Shown piece by piece: positions 8,137 through 18,619 of a stretch of DNA of 64,000 nucleotides; the stretch's first letter is position 1; each line of letters begins with the position of its first letter. The position numbers were made by a program, and so were the translations under genes. Under the pieces are notes generated by a model. That model saw only the letters and a program-made list of their open reading frames with translations. It was not told the DNA's origin and did no database searches. The stretch comes from Sporosarcina luteola (GTDB lineage: Bacteria > Bacillota > Bacilli > Bacillales_A > Planococcaceae), in NCBI GenBank assembly GCA_014204635.1, contig JACHLS010000003.1:124001-188000 (forward strand), written 5' to 3'.

Positions 8137-8583
8137 TCACCTCATACTGCTTGCTTCCGTCACCGGAGAAAATGTTTTTTCGAACTTTACGACTGTTCCA
8201 TATCCGACCGTAGATTCAACAGACAAGTGATCTGAAAAGCTTTCCATAATAGTAAAGCCCATGCCTGATCTCTCCATCATAGGTTTTGTTGTGAACATTG
8301 GCTCCATCGCCTGCTCAACATCAAATATTCCGTTTCCTTCATCACTTACCGTCATTGTCACTTTATTTTCATCCATTACCGCATGAATGGTTACAAGGCT
8401 AGTGCCATCGCACTCATACCCATGGATAATTGCATTCGTAACGGCTTCCGATACGATTGTCTTAAACTCAGAAATCTCTTCGAGTGTCGGGTCAAGCGGG
8501 GTGATGAAACAGGTCATCGCCATTCGAGCCAACGCCTCATTCTCCTCAATTGCTACAAAAGATAGTGTCATTTCATTTCTCAT
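8137..8583 (-). CDS. spoIIAB: SpoIIAB, anti-sigma-F factor and SpoIIAA kinase
   Basis: A GHKL-type serine kinase that binds and inhibits sigma-F and phosphorylates SpoIIAA. The N box (EAVTNAIIHGYE), the G1 box (VSDEGNGIFDVEQA) and the G2 loop (RSGMGFTIMESF) are visible. I choose ATG at 8583 (MRNEMTLSF), which has GGAGGGG six bases upstream, over a GTG seven codons earlier. This start overlaps the end of spoIIAA by 11 bp, so the kinase and its substrate are translationally coupled. Length 148 residues, the usual size. Confidence 0.97.
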   Translation of the reverse strand: MRNEMTLSFVAIEENEALARMAMTCFITPLDPTLEEISEFKTIVSEAVTNAIIHGYECDGTSLVTIHAVMDENKVTMTVSDEGNGIFDVEQAMEPMFTTKPMMERSGMGFTIMESFSDHLSVESTVGYGTVVKFEKTFSPVTEASSMR

Positions 8584-8923
8584 GCAAAACCCCTCCGATT
8601 TCACCTAATGCTGTCTCCACTGTGCAATGTTTAATCAGGGAACCCAATCCCGAAAAATTAAAGATCTTTTCCATCGTTGCAGACGGATTTAATATGACCG
8701 TCTCACCGTTATACGGCACCAGATCCCTCATTCTTCCTAAAATCAGGCCAATCCCTGCACTGTCCATAAATGCCAACCTTTCTAAGTTCCAGATAATCGC
8801 TCTTACTTGTCCCGTATAGATTGAGGTTGAAATCGTCGAACGAATTTGGTTCGCTTCATGATTATCCAACTCCCCCAATAGAGTAACGACAACAATACCA
8901 TCCATTAGTTTAATTTCAGCCAT
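8573..8923 (-). CDS. spoIIAA: SpoIIAA, anti-anti-sigma factor
   Basis: A STAS-domain protein which, when unphosphorylated, displaces sigma-F from SpoIIAB. The phosphorylation site serine lies in the motif FMDSAGIGLILGR. The start is ATG at 8923 (MAEIKLMDGIVVVTLLGELD) after AAGGAGGG; a nine-codon upstream extension has no support. Length 116 residues. First gene of the spoIIA operon; in B. subtilis dacF precedes it, but here the upstream neighbour is pdp, ending in a terminator at 9181-9215. Confidence 0.97.
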   Translation of the reverse strand: MAEIKLMDGIVVVTLLGELDNHEANQIRSTISTSIYTGQVRAIIWNLERLAFMDSAGIGLILGRMRDLVPYNGETVILNPSATMEKIFNFSGLGSLIKHCTVETALGEIGGVLHEK

Positions 8924-9180
8924 GGTGAATCCCTCCTTGTAGCGGAACATTCAACAACCCTCAGGCCAAATCCTCCCACATGACAGAACTAGTCACCCTA
9001 CTGGCAAACCTGTTATAATTCGACACAATTCTTTTACGCAATCAGCATGTCCATATCGAAAATCTTTTACACATGTTGGGAAAGAAATTGGAACTTATTG
9101 ATTGATTTCTGGGGAGGACTGACGATCGGCCGCTCAAAACTGGGGATTTAGACAAAATCAGAAAGTGGATGTAAATAAAA
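8924..9180 (-). promoter_or_regulatory. spoIIA upstream region with possible Spo0A boxes
   Basis: No gene is seen. On the minus strand the exact Spo0A core TGTCGAA occurs at 9025-9019, running into GTCGAATTATAAC, which resembles both a sigma-H minus-10 (GAAT) and a sigma-A minus-10 (TATAAC, with TTGCGT 18 bp upstream). A one-mismatch core (TATCGAA) sits in the other orientation at 9054-9060. No good sigma-H minus-35 (AGGA) is found. Known biology: spoIIA is activated by Spo0A-P and sigma-H. Confidence 0.4.
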
Positions 9181-9215
9181 AAACTGCGGAGCACGTTAAA
9201 ACGTCTCCACAGTTT
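9181..9215 (-). terminator. Terminator of the deoB-pdp operon
   Basis: AAACTG-GGAG-CGTT pairs imperfectly with AACG-CTCC-CAGTTT on the minus strand and is followed by TTTTTTTATTTA. It lies 9 bases past the pdp stop and isolates the spoIIA promoter. Confidence 0.85.
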
Positions 9216-9223
9216 GGTTATTT

Positions 9224-10540
9224 TCAGTTCATTATGGTTTTATAGATTAACGTTGGGCGAGCCACTTTCTCATCACCGATATGAATGTGATGTTGAAGCA
9301 TTTCCAGAGAAGAAGCGACGTCTGTCCGATTGGCATGGATGATAGCTAAAGGTTCTCCTTTTTCTACCCGATCACCAATCTTTTTATTCAATACAATACC
9401 CACTGCCAAATCGATTTCATCTTCTTTTGTCGCTCGACCTGCCCCGAGCAACATGGCTGCAACTCCAATTTCATCAGCTTCCATTTTGGTAATAAAACCG
9501 CTCGCAGGGGAAGGTACTTCAATTTGGTATGTGGCCTTTGGCAAAAGTTCGGGACGACGTACAATTTCAGCATTCCCGCCTTGGGCAGCGATCATTTTGC
9601 TGAATAGCTCAAGGGCGGTACCGCTTTCGATAACTTCCTTCAGCATGGAGGTCGCCTCTTCCGTAGTAGTTGCTTTTCCACCCGCTATCATCATTTTGGA
9701 ACCAAGCACCAAACAGAGTTCAGTTAAATCGTCCGGTCCGTTGCCTCGCAGTGTTTCAATTGCCTCTTTTACTTCCAATGCGTTGCCGATCGCATAACCA
9801 AGGGGCTGATTCATATCCGATATGACTGCCATTGTTTGTCTGCCTACTTGCTTGCCAATCGCCACCATCGCAGCGGCAAGCTTCTCAGCATCTTCCAGCG
9901 TCTTCATAAAAGCGCCTTCGCCTGTTTTGACATCCAACACAATCGCATCTGCTCCGGCAGCAATTTTTTTACTCATGATCGAACTGGCAATCAAGGAGAT
10001 GCTTTCAACTGTCGCTGTTACATCTCGGAGCGCGTATAACTTCTTGTCTGCTGGTGTTAAATTGCCGCTTTGGCCCATAACAGCCAATTTCAATTGATTT
10101 ACCTGATTCACAAATTGCTCTTCCGTAAGCTCGATATGGAACCCTTCAATCGATTCCAGTTTATCCAAAGTCCCGCCGGTATGCCCCAACCCGCGTCCAC
10201 TCATTTTCGCCACTGGAACACCGCATGCCGCGACTAATGGAGCGAGAATCAATGTTGTCGTATCCCCAACTCCTCCAGTCGAGTGCTTGTCCACTTTAAT
10301 TCCTTCAATTGCAGATAAATCAATCTGGTCGCCTGATTCAACCATCGCCATAGTCAAATAACCTTGCTCTTCGGCATTCATTCCCGAGAAGTATATTGCC
10401 ATCAAAAAGGCACTTGCCTGATAATCTGGTATCGTGCCTTTTGTATATCCTGTCACAAAAAAAGTGATCTCCTCTTTTGACAGGACTTCCCCATTTCGTT
10501 TCCTTTCAATGATATCCACCATTCTGAACAATTGAATCAC
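9224..10540 (-). CDS. pdp: Pyrimidine-nucleoside phosphorylase
   Basis: Phosphorolysis of uridine, thymidine and deoxyuridine to base and (deoxy)ribose-1-phosphate. The family signature [18 protein letters not shown] is at about residues 114-131, with the phosphate-binding KHSTGGVGD just before it. The 438-residue length fits. The GTG start overlaps the deoB stop by 4 bp; a TTG three codons later (position 10531) has better spacing from AAGG, and comparison with B. subtilis Pdp (starting MRMVDII) shows the extra N-terminal residues are optional. With deoB it forms a nucleoside catabolic pair that delivers pentose phosphates to glycolysis. Confidence 0.95.
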   Translation of the reverse strand: MIQLFRMVDIIERKRNGEVLSKEEITFFVTGYTKGTIPDYQASAFLMAIYFSGMNAEEQGYLTMAMVESGDQIDLSAIEGIKVDKHSTGGVGDTTTLILAPLVAACGVPVAKMSGRGLGHTGGTLDKLESIEGFHIELTEEQFVNQVNQLKLAVMGQSGNLTPADKKLYALRDVTATVESISLIASSIMSKKIAAGADAIVLDVKTGEGAFMKTLEDAEKLAAAMVAIGKQVGRQTMAVISDMNQPLGYAIGNALEVKEAIETLRGNGPDDLTELCLVLGSKMMIAGGKATTTEEATSMLKEVIESGTALELFSKMIAAQGGNAEIVRRPELLPKATYQIEVPSPASGFITKMEADEIGVAAMLLGAGRATKEDEIDLAVGIVLNKKIGDRVEKGEPLAIIHANRTDVASSLEMLQHHIHIGDEKVARPTLIYKTIMN

Positions 10541-11730
10541 GCCTTTTCAATTAATGAAGATAGAAAGCTTTCACCGAACTCAGGTTGTTGGACACCGAAA
10601 TTATCTGCTATTGTTGCCCCCACATCCGAAAATGTCTTCCGTAGAGGCAATTTGCCGCCCGCTGTGAAAGAAGGTGAATAAACAAGCAATGGAACATATT
10701 CCCTCGTATGGTCTGTACCGCTATGAACCGGATCGTTCCCGTGATCGGCCGTGATGATTAATAAATCATCCTTACGAAGCGCCCCCAAAATTTCCGGCAA
10801 TCGAGTATCAAAATCCTGCAACGCTTCGCCGTAGCCGATCGGGTCTCTTCGGTGGCCGAATAAGGCATCAAAATCAACCAAGTTTGTGAAGCTCAGTCCG
10901 TTAAAGTCCTGCTTCATTTCCTCCACTAATTTATCGACGCCATCCATATTGCTGGTCGTGCGAACAGCTTTTGTCACGCCTTCACCATTGAAAATATCTG
11001 AGATTTTACCTACTGCCACAACATCATGCCCTGCATCTTTTAATTCGTTCATCACTGTGCGTCCAAATGGTTTTAATGCGTAGTCATGTCGATTGGAAGT
11101 CCGAGTGAAATTTCCTGCCTGGCCGACGAACGGACGAGCAATGACCCGTCCGACTAAAAATTCCGGACGCAAAGTCAATTCTCGTGCGATTTCACAAATG
11201 CGATATTGCTCATCGATGGGGATAATGTCTTCATGCGCCGCAATTTGTAAAACAGGATCAGCAGACGTATAGACGATGATTGCGCCCGTCTTCATATGTT
11301 CCTCTCCAAGCTCATCGATGATGGCAGTACCGCTTGCCGGCTTATTACCGATCACCTGGCGTCCCGTCTTTTTCTGCAACTCATCAATTAGTTCTTGAGG
11401 AAAGCCATTGGGATACACTTTAAAAGGTTTATCAATATTCAAACCCATTAATTCCCAATGACCCGTCATAGTATCTTTCCCGACAGAAGCCTCCTCCATT
11501 TTTCCGTGGAAGGCAGTAGGGGTTGCTGCGACTGGCACTCCTTCAATTTCCTTTATATTGGATAAGCCCATAGCGGCCATATGCGGCATATGCAAGCCTC
11601 CCATCCGTTCTGCAATGTGTCCGAGCGTATCTGCTCCCAAATCACCGAACTGATCGGCATCGGGAGCTTCTCCGATACCAACCGAGTCAAGTACAATTAG
11701 ATGAATTCTGCCAAATTTATGTTTACCCAT
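10537..11730 (-). CDS. deoB: Phosphopentomutase
   Basis: Interconverts (deoxy)ribose-1-phosphate and -5-phosphate with two metal ions (alkaline phosphatase superfamily). The metal-binding N-terminus is visible ([17 protein letters not shown]), as are the phosphorylated threonine region [12 protein letters not shown] and the C-terminal [19 protein letters not shown]. Length 397, as expected (B. subtilis Drm is 394). ATG start with AGGAGG ten bases upstream. It precedes pdp with a 4-bp overlap; in B. subtilis the second gene of this operon is a purine nucleoside phosphorylase instead. Confidence 0.97.
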   Translation of the reverse strand: MGKHKFGRIHLIVLDSVGIGEAPDADQFGDLGADTLGHIAERMGGLHMPHMAAMGLSNIKEIEGVPVAATPTAFHGKMEEASVGKDTMTGHWELMGLNIDKPFKVYPNGFPQELIDELQKKTGRQVIGNKPASGTAIIDELGEEHMKTGAIIVYTSADPVLQIAAHEDIIPIDEQYRICEIARELTLRPEFLVGRVIARPFVGQAGNFTRTSNRHDYALKPFGRTVMNELKDAGHDVVAVGKISDIFNGEGVTKAVRTTSNMDGVDKLVEEMKQDFNGLSFTNLVDFDALFGHRRDPIGYGEALQDFDTRLPEILGALRKDDLLIITADHGNDPVHSGTDHTREYVPLLVYSPSFTAGGKLPLRKTFSDVGATIADNFGVQQPEFGESFLSSLIEKA

Positions 11731-11816
11731 TTATTAAAAGCCTCCTAATCAATAGTCCAAATTACTTTTTCCCGCTTGACTTGCCTTTTAGGTGAGACAG
11801 TTGCCTCTTGTTCTGT

Positions 11817-12734
11817 TTAAGCGCGTGGATGATACTTAACGTAGACATCTTTCAACCTCGACCTGCTGACATGCGTATAAATTTGGGTCGTAGAAATATC
11901 GGAATGGCCCAACATTTCCTGGACCGCTCGCAGATCAGCCCCATTCTCAATTAAATGCGTCGCGAAAGAGTGGCGCAAAATATGCGGAGTCAGCTCTTGT
12001 TGGATACCCGCCTCTAAAGCATAGCCTTTCAATATCTTCCAACAGCCTTGCCGAGTCAGTCTCGTCCCGCGCATATTTAAAAATAACGCCTCAGGATCTT
12101 TGTTCTTCACTAGCGCCGGCCTCGCCTCTTCCACATATCGCTGGCAAGCTTTGATAGCTCCCGTACCGAGCGGGACAATCCGTTCTTTCGACCCCTTCCC
12201 GAAAATCCTGACAAACCCCATGGTCAAGTGAAGATCTTCACGATTTAGACCGATCAACTCGCTCACCCGCATGCCTGTCCCATATAATAATTCCAAAAGA
12301 GCAATATCACGCTTTCCAAGCGGCTTCGTGGAATCAGGCGAATTAATAAGTGCATCCACTTCGGATACAGAAAGAACACGAGGTAATTTCTGTTCTAATT
12401 TCGGTGTTTCCAAATGGACGGTAGGATCTTGAGATGATACTTTCTCCCTTAGAAGAAACTGATGATAGGATCGGATGGAAGAAACATGTCTGGATATCGT
12501 TCTCGTCGATTTTCCAAGATCTTTTAACTTTTGGAAATAAAGAAGGATTACCGACCGATCAATCTGGTCAATCGTTTCATACCCCTCTTTTTCCAAATGG
12601 GCGATGTAATCTAGCAAGTCTCTCTGATACGATACGAGGGTGTTTTTTGCCAATTGTCTCTCCACCCGCAAAAAATGTAAATAATCCTCCAGTGCAAATC
12701 TGGCATCTTTCAAAATGGGATCCACCGTTTCCAA
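11817..12734 (-). CDS. xerD: Tyrosine recombinase XerD
   Basis: Site-specific recombinase that resolves chromosome dimers at dif together with XerC. The catalytic residues are seen in order: Arg in GTGMRVSELIGL, Lys in IFGKGSKER, His-x-x-Arg in LTPHILRHSFATHL, His in MLGHSDISTTQ and the nucleophile Tyr in IYTHVS. The N-terminal SAM-like core-binding domain covers residues about 1-110. The start is TTG at 12734 with GGAGG seven bases upstream. Located between deoB and fur as in B. subtilis; the small gene yqzK that lies between fur and xerD there is missing here. Confidence 0.96.
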   Translation of the reverse strand: METVDPILKDARFALEDYLHFLRVERQLAKNTLVSYQRDLLDYIAHLEKEGYETIDQIDRSVILLYFQKLKDLGKSTRTISRHVSSIRSYHQFLLREKVSSQDPTVHLETPKLEQKLPRVLSVSEVDALINSPDSTKPLGKRDIALLELLYGTGMRVSELIGLNREDLHLTMGFVRIFGKGSKERIVPLGTGAIKACQRYVEEARPALVKNKDPEALFLNMRGTRLTRQGCWKILKGYALEAGIQQELTPHILRHSFATHLIENGADLRAVQEMLGHSDISTTQIYTHVSRSRLKDVYVKYHPRA

Positions 12735-12826
12735 TGCTGCACCTCCTACTTCCTATCAAATCAAGCGATAACTTTTTTCTCTCAGCGTTGTACTCACCTT
12801 TACAGTTCAAAAACAAAACGACAAAA

Positions 12827-12847
12827 GGGATAGCATAACGCCATCCC
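12827..12847 (-). terminator. Terminator downstream of fur
   Basis: GGGAT-GC pairs with GC-ATCCC around GTTAT on the minus strand and is followed by TTTTGTCGTTTTGTTTTT. It separates fur from xerD. Confidence 0.8.
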
Positions 12848-12850
12848 ATA

Positions 12851-13309
12851 TCATTTCTTTTTGTCGGGGCCTGCAGTCCGGCATCTTTTACAAATCCCAT
12901 GGAATGTAAGCCAATGATCTTTCACATTGAAACCATATCGGCTTTCCACAATTTTCTCGACATCCCCTAATAAATCTTCTTGAATTTCATCGACTTTCCC
13001 ACATTCAAGACATATTAAATGATGATGAAAACGAGAAGCACCTTCTTGGCGCAGATCGTAACGCGAGACCCCATCTCCAAAATTTATTTTATCGACGATT
13101 TTCAGTTCGGTTAACAATTCCAATGTCCGGTACACGGTCGCCAGACCAATTTCCGGTGCTTTTTCTTTTACTAGAAGAAATACGTCTTCTGCACTTAAAT
13201 GATCTTCTTCATTTTCTAACAGGACCATCACGGTCGCTTCCCGCTGTGGCGTCAACTTATAGCTGGCCCCGTGCAGTTGTTTTTTTATCCGTTCTATCCG
13301 GCTTTCCAT
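12851..13309 (-). CDS. fur: Fur-family metal-dependent repressor
   Basis: A 152-residue regulator with an N-terminal winged helix (YKLTPQREATVMVLL; recognition region GLATVYRTLELL) and a metal-binding C-terminus rich in histidine (FHHHLICLECGKVDEI) plus the second zinc pair CKRC. Fur represses iron uptake genes when loaded with Fe2+. PerR and Zur share this fold, but the position next to xerD and nudF and the overall sequence fit Fur. ATG start with AGGGGGG six bases upstream, and a good promoter precedes it (13336-13365). Confidence 0.92.
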   Translation of the reverse strand: MESRIERIKKQLHGASYKLTPQREATVMVLLENEEDHLSAEDVFLLVKEKAPEIGLATVYRTLELLTELKIVDKINFGDGVSRYDLRQEGASRFHHHLICLECGKVDEIQEDLLGDVEKIVESRYGFNVKDHWLTFHGICKRCRTAGPDKKK

Positions 13310-13335
13310 ACGACGCCCCCCTCAACACTGAAACC

Positions 13336-13365
13336 ATTATAGCAAATGGTCAATCCGTGTGACAA
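13336..13365 (-). promoter_or_regulatory. Sigma-A promoter of fur
   Basis: Minus strand: TTGTCA, 18 bp, TATAAT. The minus-10 ends 27 bp before the fur ATG. Confidence 0.7.
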
Positions 13366-13397
13366 CAGAAAGGAAAGCTGCCGGAGAGGAATTCAAT

Positions 13398-13910
13398 TTA
13401 TTTAATGAAGAATTGATAAACAAGTGCTTCCACAATTTGAATACATGCAAAAAAAGTCAATAAAATAGGCAGCGGACGTAAATTCCTTCGCTTGCGGGCA
13501 TGGATTCTCTCAAAATAGGGCGGGCTTAATACCACACAATAAATCAATAGCAAGAAGCAGATGATAAATTGGAAAGGAAACCACCAGGTGGCGTATTGAA
13601 TCATGCTCATACCCGTTGAAAGCAAGTAAGAAGAGGACAATCCAAAGATAACCCCCTTGAGCGCTCCGATCAAGGGTACAAATGGACGAGTACGCTTATC
13701 GATAGAGAGCACGTAAGCTATGATGTAAAATAGAATGACTGAGAGTACCGTCCACAAGATGGATGATTCCTGATCAATAATTCTTCTATCCAGAATATAT
13801 AGTAGACTTTCCGATGCTTCGACACTCATTTTCCTGTAAAGCAAAGCACCTCCGATATAACCGATAGACAGTATGACGAATAAATGGATAAGTGATAGAG
13901 AGCGAACCAT
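13398..13910 (-). CDS. Integral membrane protein, SpoIIM-like by position
   Basis: A 170-residue, very hydrophobic protein with about five membrane segments (starting with LSLIHLFVILSIGYIGGALL) separated by short charged loops; the C-terminal loop is basic (ERIHARKRRNLR). It occupies the place of spoIIM between fur and nudF in B. subtilis, and the segment LIGALKGVIFGLSSSYLL resembles the amphipathic re-entrant stretch of SpoIIM (DUF95). The resemblance is weak and the protein is about 40 residues shorter than SpoIIM, so the assignment is mostly positional. If correct it takes part in septal peptidoglycan dissolution and engulfment with SpoIID and SpoIIP. Start: ATG at 13910 after GGAGG. Confidence 0.5.
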   Translation of the reverse strand: MVRSLSLIHLFVILSIGYIGGALLYRKMSVEASESLLYILDRRIIDQESSILWTVLSVILFYIIAYVLSIDKRTRPFVPLIGALKGVIFGLSSSYLLSTGMSMIQYATWWFPFQFIICFLLLIYCVVLSPPYFERIHARKRRNLRPLPILLTFFACIQIVEALVYQFFIK

Positions 13911-13968
13911 GAGATGCACCTCCGTTTCATTTGTACATCTTATGCTTGTCCGTCTTTATTTAACCCAC

Positions 13969-14505
13969 TTATTTCATATTTTTCGCGTAAAGAATCGCAT
14001 ACATTGTTTTTGCATCGAAGACTCGGCCATCTTCCACTAGTTGTTCCGCTTCTTCAATTGTACATTCCAATAGATCTATAAACTCATCTTCGTCTCCCTG
14101 TGCCGGATTTTCCACTTTTTCCAGCTGCTTCGCCAAGTACAGATGAATTACTTCATCCGCAAAACCAGGAGAAGTCGCAAAAGACTGGATAAATTCAAAT
14201 TGGTTCGCGCGATAGCCCGTTTCTTCCTCCAGTTCTCGGATCGCAGTATGTTCCATATGTTCCCCGGGTTCAATTTTACCCGCAGGAATTTCCACAAGGG
14301 TCCGCTCGAGCGCTTTTCGAAATTGCTGGACAAACACGAGTTTACCTTCCTCGGTTATGGCCAAAATAGCAACCGCCCCTGGATGTTTGACAAGCTCTCT
14401 TTTGGCGACCTGTCCATCCGGCAATTCGACATCCTCCAAGCGAAGAGAAATTACCTTGCCTTCATATACCATTTTGCTGGAGAGCGTTTTTTCATGTAGT
14501 TCCAC
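13969..14505 (-). CDS. nudF: ADP-ribose pyrophosphatase (Nudix hydrolase)
   Basis: Hydrolyses ADP-ribose to AMP and ribose-5-phosphate. The Nudix box is complete: G-x5-E-x7-REUxEExGU appears as IEPGEHMEHTAIRELEEETG (about residues 78-97). Length 178, start ATG preceded by AAGGTTGTGAG. It is divergent from the aldo/keto reductase gene, the same pairing as yqkG(nudF)-yqkF in B. subtilis, although orientation differs from memory and was not checked. Confidence 0.93.
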   Translation of the reverse strand: MELHEKTLSSKMVYEGKVISLRLEDVELPDGQVAKRELVKHPGAVAILAITEEGKLVFVQQFRKALERTLVEIPAGKIEPGEHMEHTAIRELEEETGYRANQFEFIQSFATSPGFADEVIHLYLAKQLEKVENPAQGDEDEFIDLLECTIEEAEQLVEDGRVFDAKTMYAILYAKNMK

Positions 14506-14594
14506 TATTTCTCACAACCTTCCTTTTCATCAAGCATGCTGCTTTTCCTTTTTACGTTGCCATTGTAACATGAACAAAACGGGAGGTGCTTGAA

Positions 14595-15521
14595 TTGAAA
14601 AAAAGACCATTAGGAAATAGTGAACTGTATGTATCGGAACTCAGCTTCGGTTGCATGTCTTTACCTCAAAATAAAATAGCAGCCGAGGAAATCATCGAAA
14701 CAGCTCTTCAAGCGGGCATTAACTTCTTCGACACAGCTGATCTATATGAAAATGGAAAGAACGAACAATTGCTGGGCAACTTACTTACTCGTCATCGAGA
14801 TAAAATCATCCTCGCAACGAAAGTTGGCAATCAAATGAACCAGGATGGCACCAGCTGGTCATGGAATCCTTCCAAGAACTACATTTTGACTGCCGTCAAA
14901 GACAGTCTTAGACGGCTTCAAACGGATTACATTGATTTATACCAACTGCACGGCGGCATGATGGAGGACGATGTGGATGAAACCATTGATGCACTAGAGA
15001 CTTTGAAAAAGGAAGGCTTAATCCGACAGTATGGGATATCCTCCATTCGTCCGAACGTAATAGAACGCTTTCTTCAAAACAGCGCTGCTGTTTCAGTGAT
15101 GATGCAGTACAGTATTCTAGACCGACGCCCAGAAGAATGGTTTGGCATGATATCAGACTTCGGAGCGTCCGTTATCACCAGAGGGACGCTGGCAAAGGGT
15201 TTCTTGACAATGGATGGTTTCCATCGAGCAAAAAAGGCTGCTGGCTTCGGTAGTTACACGTCCAGCGAACTACAGGAAACATGGACAGCACTGAATGAAA
15301 AGACGGAGGATATTCATGCAGCCGCAATCGCTTACAATCTGTCCACGCCAGCCGTATCAAGTGTCCTCGTCGGGGCAAGCACAAAAAATCAATTGCTCGA
15401 CTCTGTTTTGGCCTATGAAAAAGGCGAAGATGCCTCCGTTTTACAAGATATTCGAAATGCCGTCAAATTGGATAGGTATGCGGAACACCGGACAAATTAT
15501 AAGAATGCTACAAACTCGTAA
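14595..15521 (+). CDS. yqkF: Aldo/keto reductase, YqkF-like
   Basis: An NADPH-dependent oxidoreductase of the aldo/keto reductase superfamily with a TIM barrel. Visible motifs: the N-terminal LGNSELYVSELSFGCM, the catalytic aspartate-tyrosine pair in INFFDTADLYENGKNE, the lysine in IILATKVG and the histidine in YQLHGG. The substrate is unknown. I choose the TTG at 14595, spaced 8 bases after GGGAGG, over a GTG at 14586 that overlaps the same binding site. Length 308. Divergent neighbour of nudF. Confidence 0.88.
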   Translation: MKKRPLGNSELYVSELSFGCMSLPQNKIAAEEIIETALQAGINFFDTADLYENGKNEQLLGNLLTRHRDKIILATKVGNQMNQDGTSWSWNPSKNYILTAVKDSLRRLQTDYIDLYQLHGGMMEDDVDETIDALETLKKEGLIRQYGISSIRPNVIERFLQNSAAVSVMMQYSILDRRPEEWFGMISDFGASVITRGTLAKGFLTMDGFHRAKKAAGFGSYTSSELQETWTALNEKTEDIHAAAIAYNLSTPAVSSVLVGASTKNQLLDSVLAYEKGEDASVLQDIRNAVKLDRYAEHRTNYKNATNS

Positions 15522-15626
15522 TCTTCTCGAAATCTTTTTGTAATGATTAAGGTTAGTAATAGTGGGTATCCAATGAATAGCAACATCCAAAACAATTACT
15601 AACTAAGAATTATGGAGGAGATTACT

Positions 15627-15917
15627 ATGAAATTTACAATTACAGGTGATAAGAAATGGTTGAAGCTTGGAGCAGCAGGATTACTTTCAGTTTCCATGTT
15701 GGCTGCGTGCGGTGACAAGGATGACAACGATACAGACTTGGACGTTAACAACCCGCCAGCCGACACTGACGGTGGAACAGATACAGATGTAGACCTAGAT
15801 ACTGGATCAGATGGAACTGGAACAGATACAGGTACTGATGGAACTGGAACGGATGCAGGTACTGATGGAACTAACGGTACAGATACTGGCACAGGTGACT
15901 CTGACAGCAACAAATAA
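15627..15917 (+). CDS. Small acidic Asp/Thr/Gly-rich lipoprotein
   Basis: A 96-residue predicted lipoprotein: basic start (MKFTITGDKKWLK), hydrophobic segment (LGAAGLLSVSML) and lipobox LAAC at about residues 26-29, so signal peptidase II cleavage before Cys is expected. The mature part is almost only Asp, Thr, Gly, Ser and Asn, with internal repeats of the type DGTGTDTGT and DGTGTDAGT. It is highly negative and surely disordered. No enzymatic motif; calcium or cation binding at the cell surface is a guess. ATG follows GGAGGAGATTACT. A perfect 40-bp palindromic terminator follows. Confidence 0.75.
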   Translation: MKFTITGDKKWLKLGAAGLLSVSMLAACGDKDDNDTDLDVNNPPADTDGGTDTDVDLDTGSDGTGTDTGTDGTGTDAGTDGTNGTDTGTGDSDSNK

Positions 15918-15937
15918 ATGCCACTTCCACTTCTCTA

Positions 15938-15977
15938 AAAAAGGCGAAGGAAATCGATCGATTTCCTTCGCCTTTTT
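15938..15977. terminator. Bidirectional terminator between the lipoprotein gene and pbuX
   Basis: A perfect 40-bp palindrome (AAAAAGGCGAAGGAAATCGA and its complement) with A and T tracts on both sides. It serves the plus-strand lipoprotein gene and the minus-strand xpt-pbuX operon. Confidence 0.95.
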
Positions 15978-15985
15978 ATCTGTTT

Positions 15986-17895
<1,910 letters not shown>

Positions 17896-17933
17896 TTATA
17901 CTTCCTCCTATTTGTGCCACAATCAACAAAAAA

Positions 17934-17983
17934 CCCGTTGACCGTGCATCCAATCAATACATGAGTGGAGCAAGGCCTCCGGG
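17934..17983 (-). terminator. Riboswitch-controlled terminator in the xpt leader
   Basis: On the minus strand a long interrupted stem (CCCG, GGCC, TGC, TCCA pairing with TGGA, GCA, GGTC, CGGG) ends in TTTTTT, 33 bases before the xpt start. Its apical loop contains CTCATG, a near copy of the P1 5' strand of the aptamer. Confidence 0.75.
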
Positions 17984-18043
17984 CTTGTAGCCGAACGAAG
18001 TATAAAGGACAAGCCAAATGGCATGCCTTTTTTCCTTTGCTTT

Positions 18044-18115
18044 CCCCATAGTCGATTTGTTTACGGCAAATCGGTAGAAACTTGCAGGCCCTATCCCCGC
18101 GATTATATGAGTGGA
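18044..18115 (-). promoter_or_regulatory. Purine (guanine-type) riboswitch aptamer
   Basis: The minus strand carries the conserved three-way junction core: CACTCATATAATCGCGGGGA, then GGCCTGCAAGTTTCTACCG, and GACTATGGGG. The pyrimidine that sets specificity is C (GACTATG rather than GATTATG), which in established work means guanine or hypoxanthine. Both kissing loops are present. It lies upstream of xpt-pbuX, as in B. subtilis. Confidence 0.95.
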
Positions 18116-18619
18116 TGTTTTAGAATGTTTTCAGTATAACATGTGATGATGAAATTTCAACAGGTGAATGAACAGAATGAGATATTCTTTTTTTCAGAAA
18201 TCAAAAGCTAGAATTAGAAGGCTCAACGAATGGAATAAAGTCAACGAGCTATTGCTTTTTGGTGCAGTGCTCGCTTTCTGATGGTATGGCCACAACCGAT
18301 CGAACAGCACAGGGTTCGATTGGCCGTAATTTCTATCGTTTTTACAGCAATTAGTGCATCCGGCCCTCCTAACGCTTACTTGCCGCAGTCACTGCTAATC
18401 CCACAGAAGTCGCCGGCTTCCACTTCAAGCAATAGGGATCACTCTTTACCAATGCTCAGTTTGCCTCCATAAACATTACGATTCAATTACTTTTTTATCA
18501 TAGAAATAACAAATATATCGTTCTTGTTTTTACATAAAAAAGTAGTTTAGAAAACTTGTTTTCGGCTATATATGGAGTGTAAGCTACTACACTAAATCAC
18601 ACAAAGGAGTCGATGTAAA
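18116..18619. other. 504-bp intergenic region between the riboswitch and the KGG gene
   Basis: No convincing gene. The riboswitch promoter must lie just beyond 18116. Bases about 18360-18435, read on the minus strand, contain GTGGAAGCCGGCGACTTCTG followed by TGGGATTAGCAGTGACTG, which reminds me of a dispersed repeat common in Bacillales intergenic regions. It occurs once in this window, so this is recollection, not demonstration. The last 100 bp hold the promoter of the next gene; I could not fix its class. Confidence 0.4.

Noticed and set aside
9000-9060. Canonical sigma-H promoter for spoIIA
   Set aside because: A GAAT-type minus-10 is present, but no AGGAWWT minus-35 is found 11-13 bp upstream, so only a tentative regulatory region is reported.
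12735-12850. yqzK gene between fur and xerD, as in B. subtilis
   Set aside because: Only 116 bp separate the genes and they hold the fur terminator and the xerD binding site. A hydrophobic stretch in one frame (GWRYAIPFVVLF) is produced by the terminator sequence.
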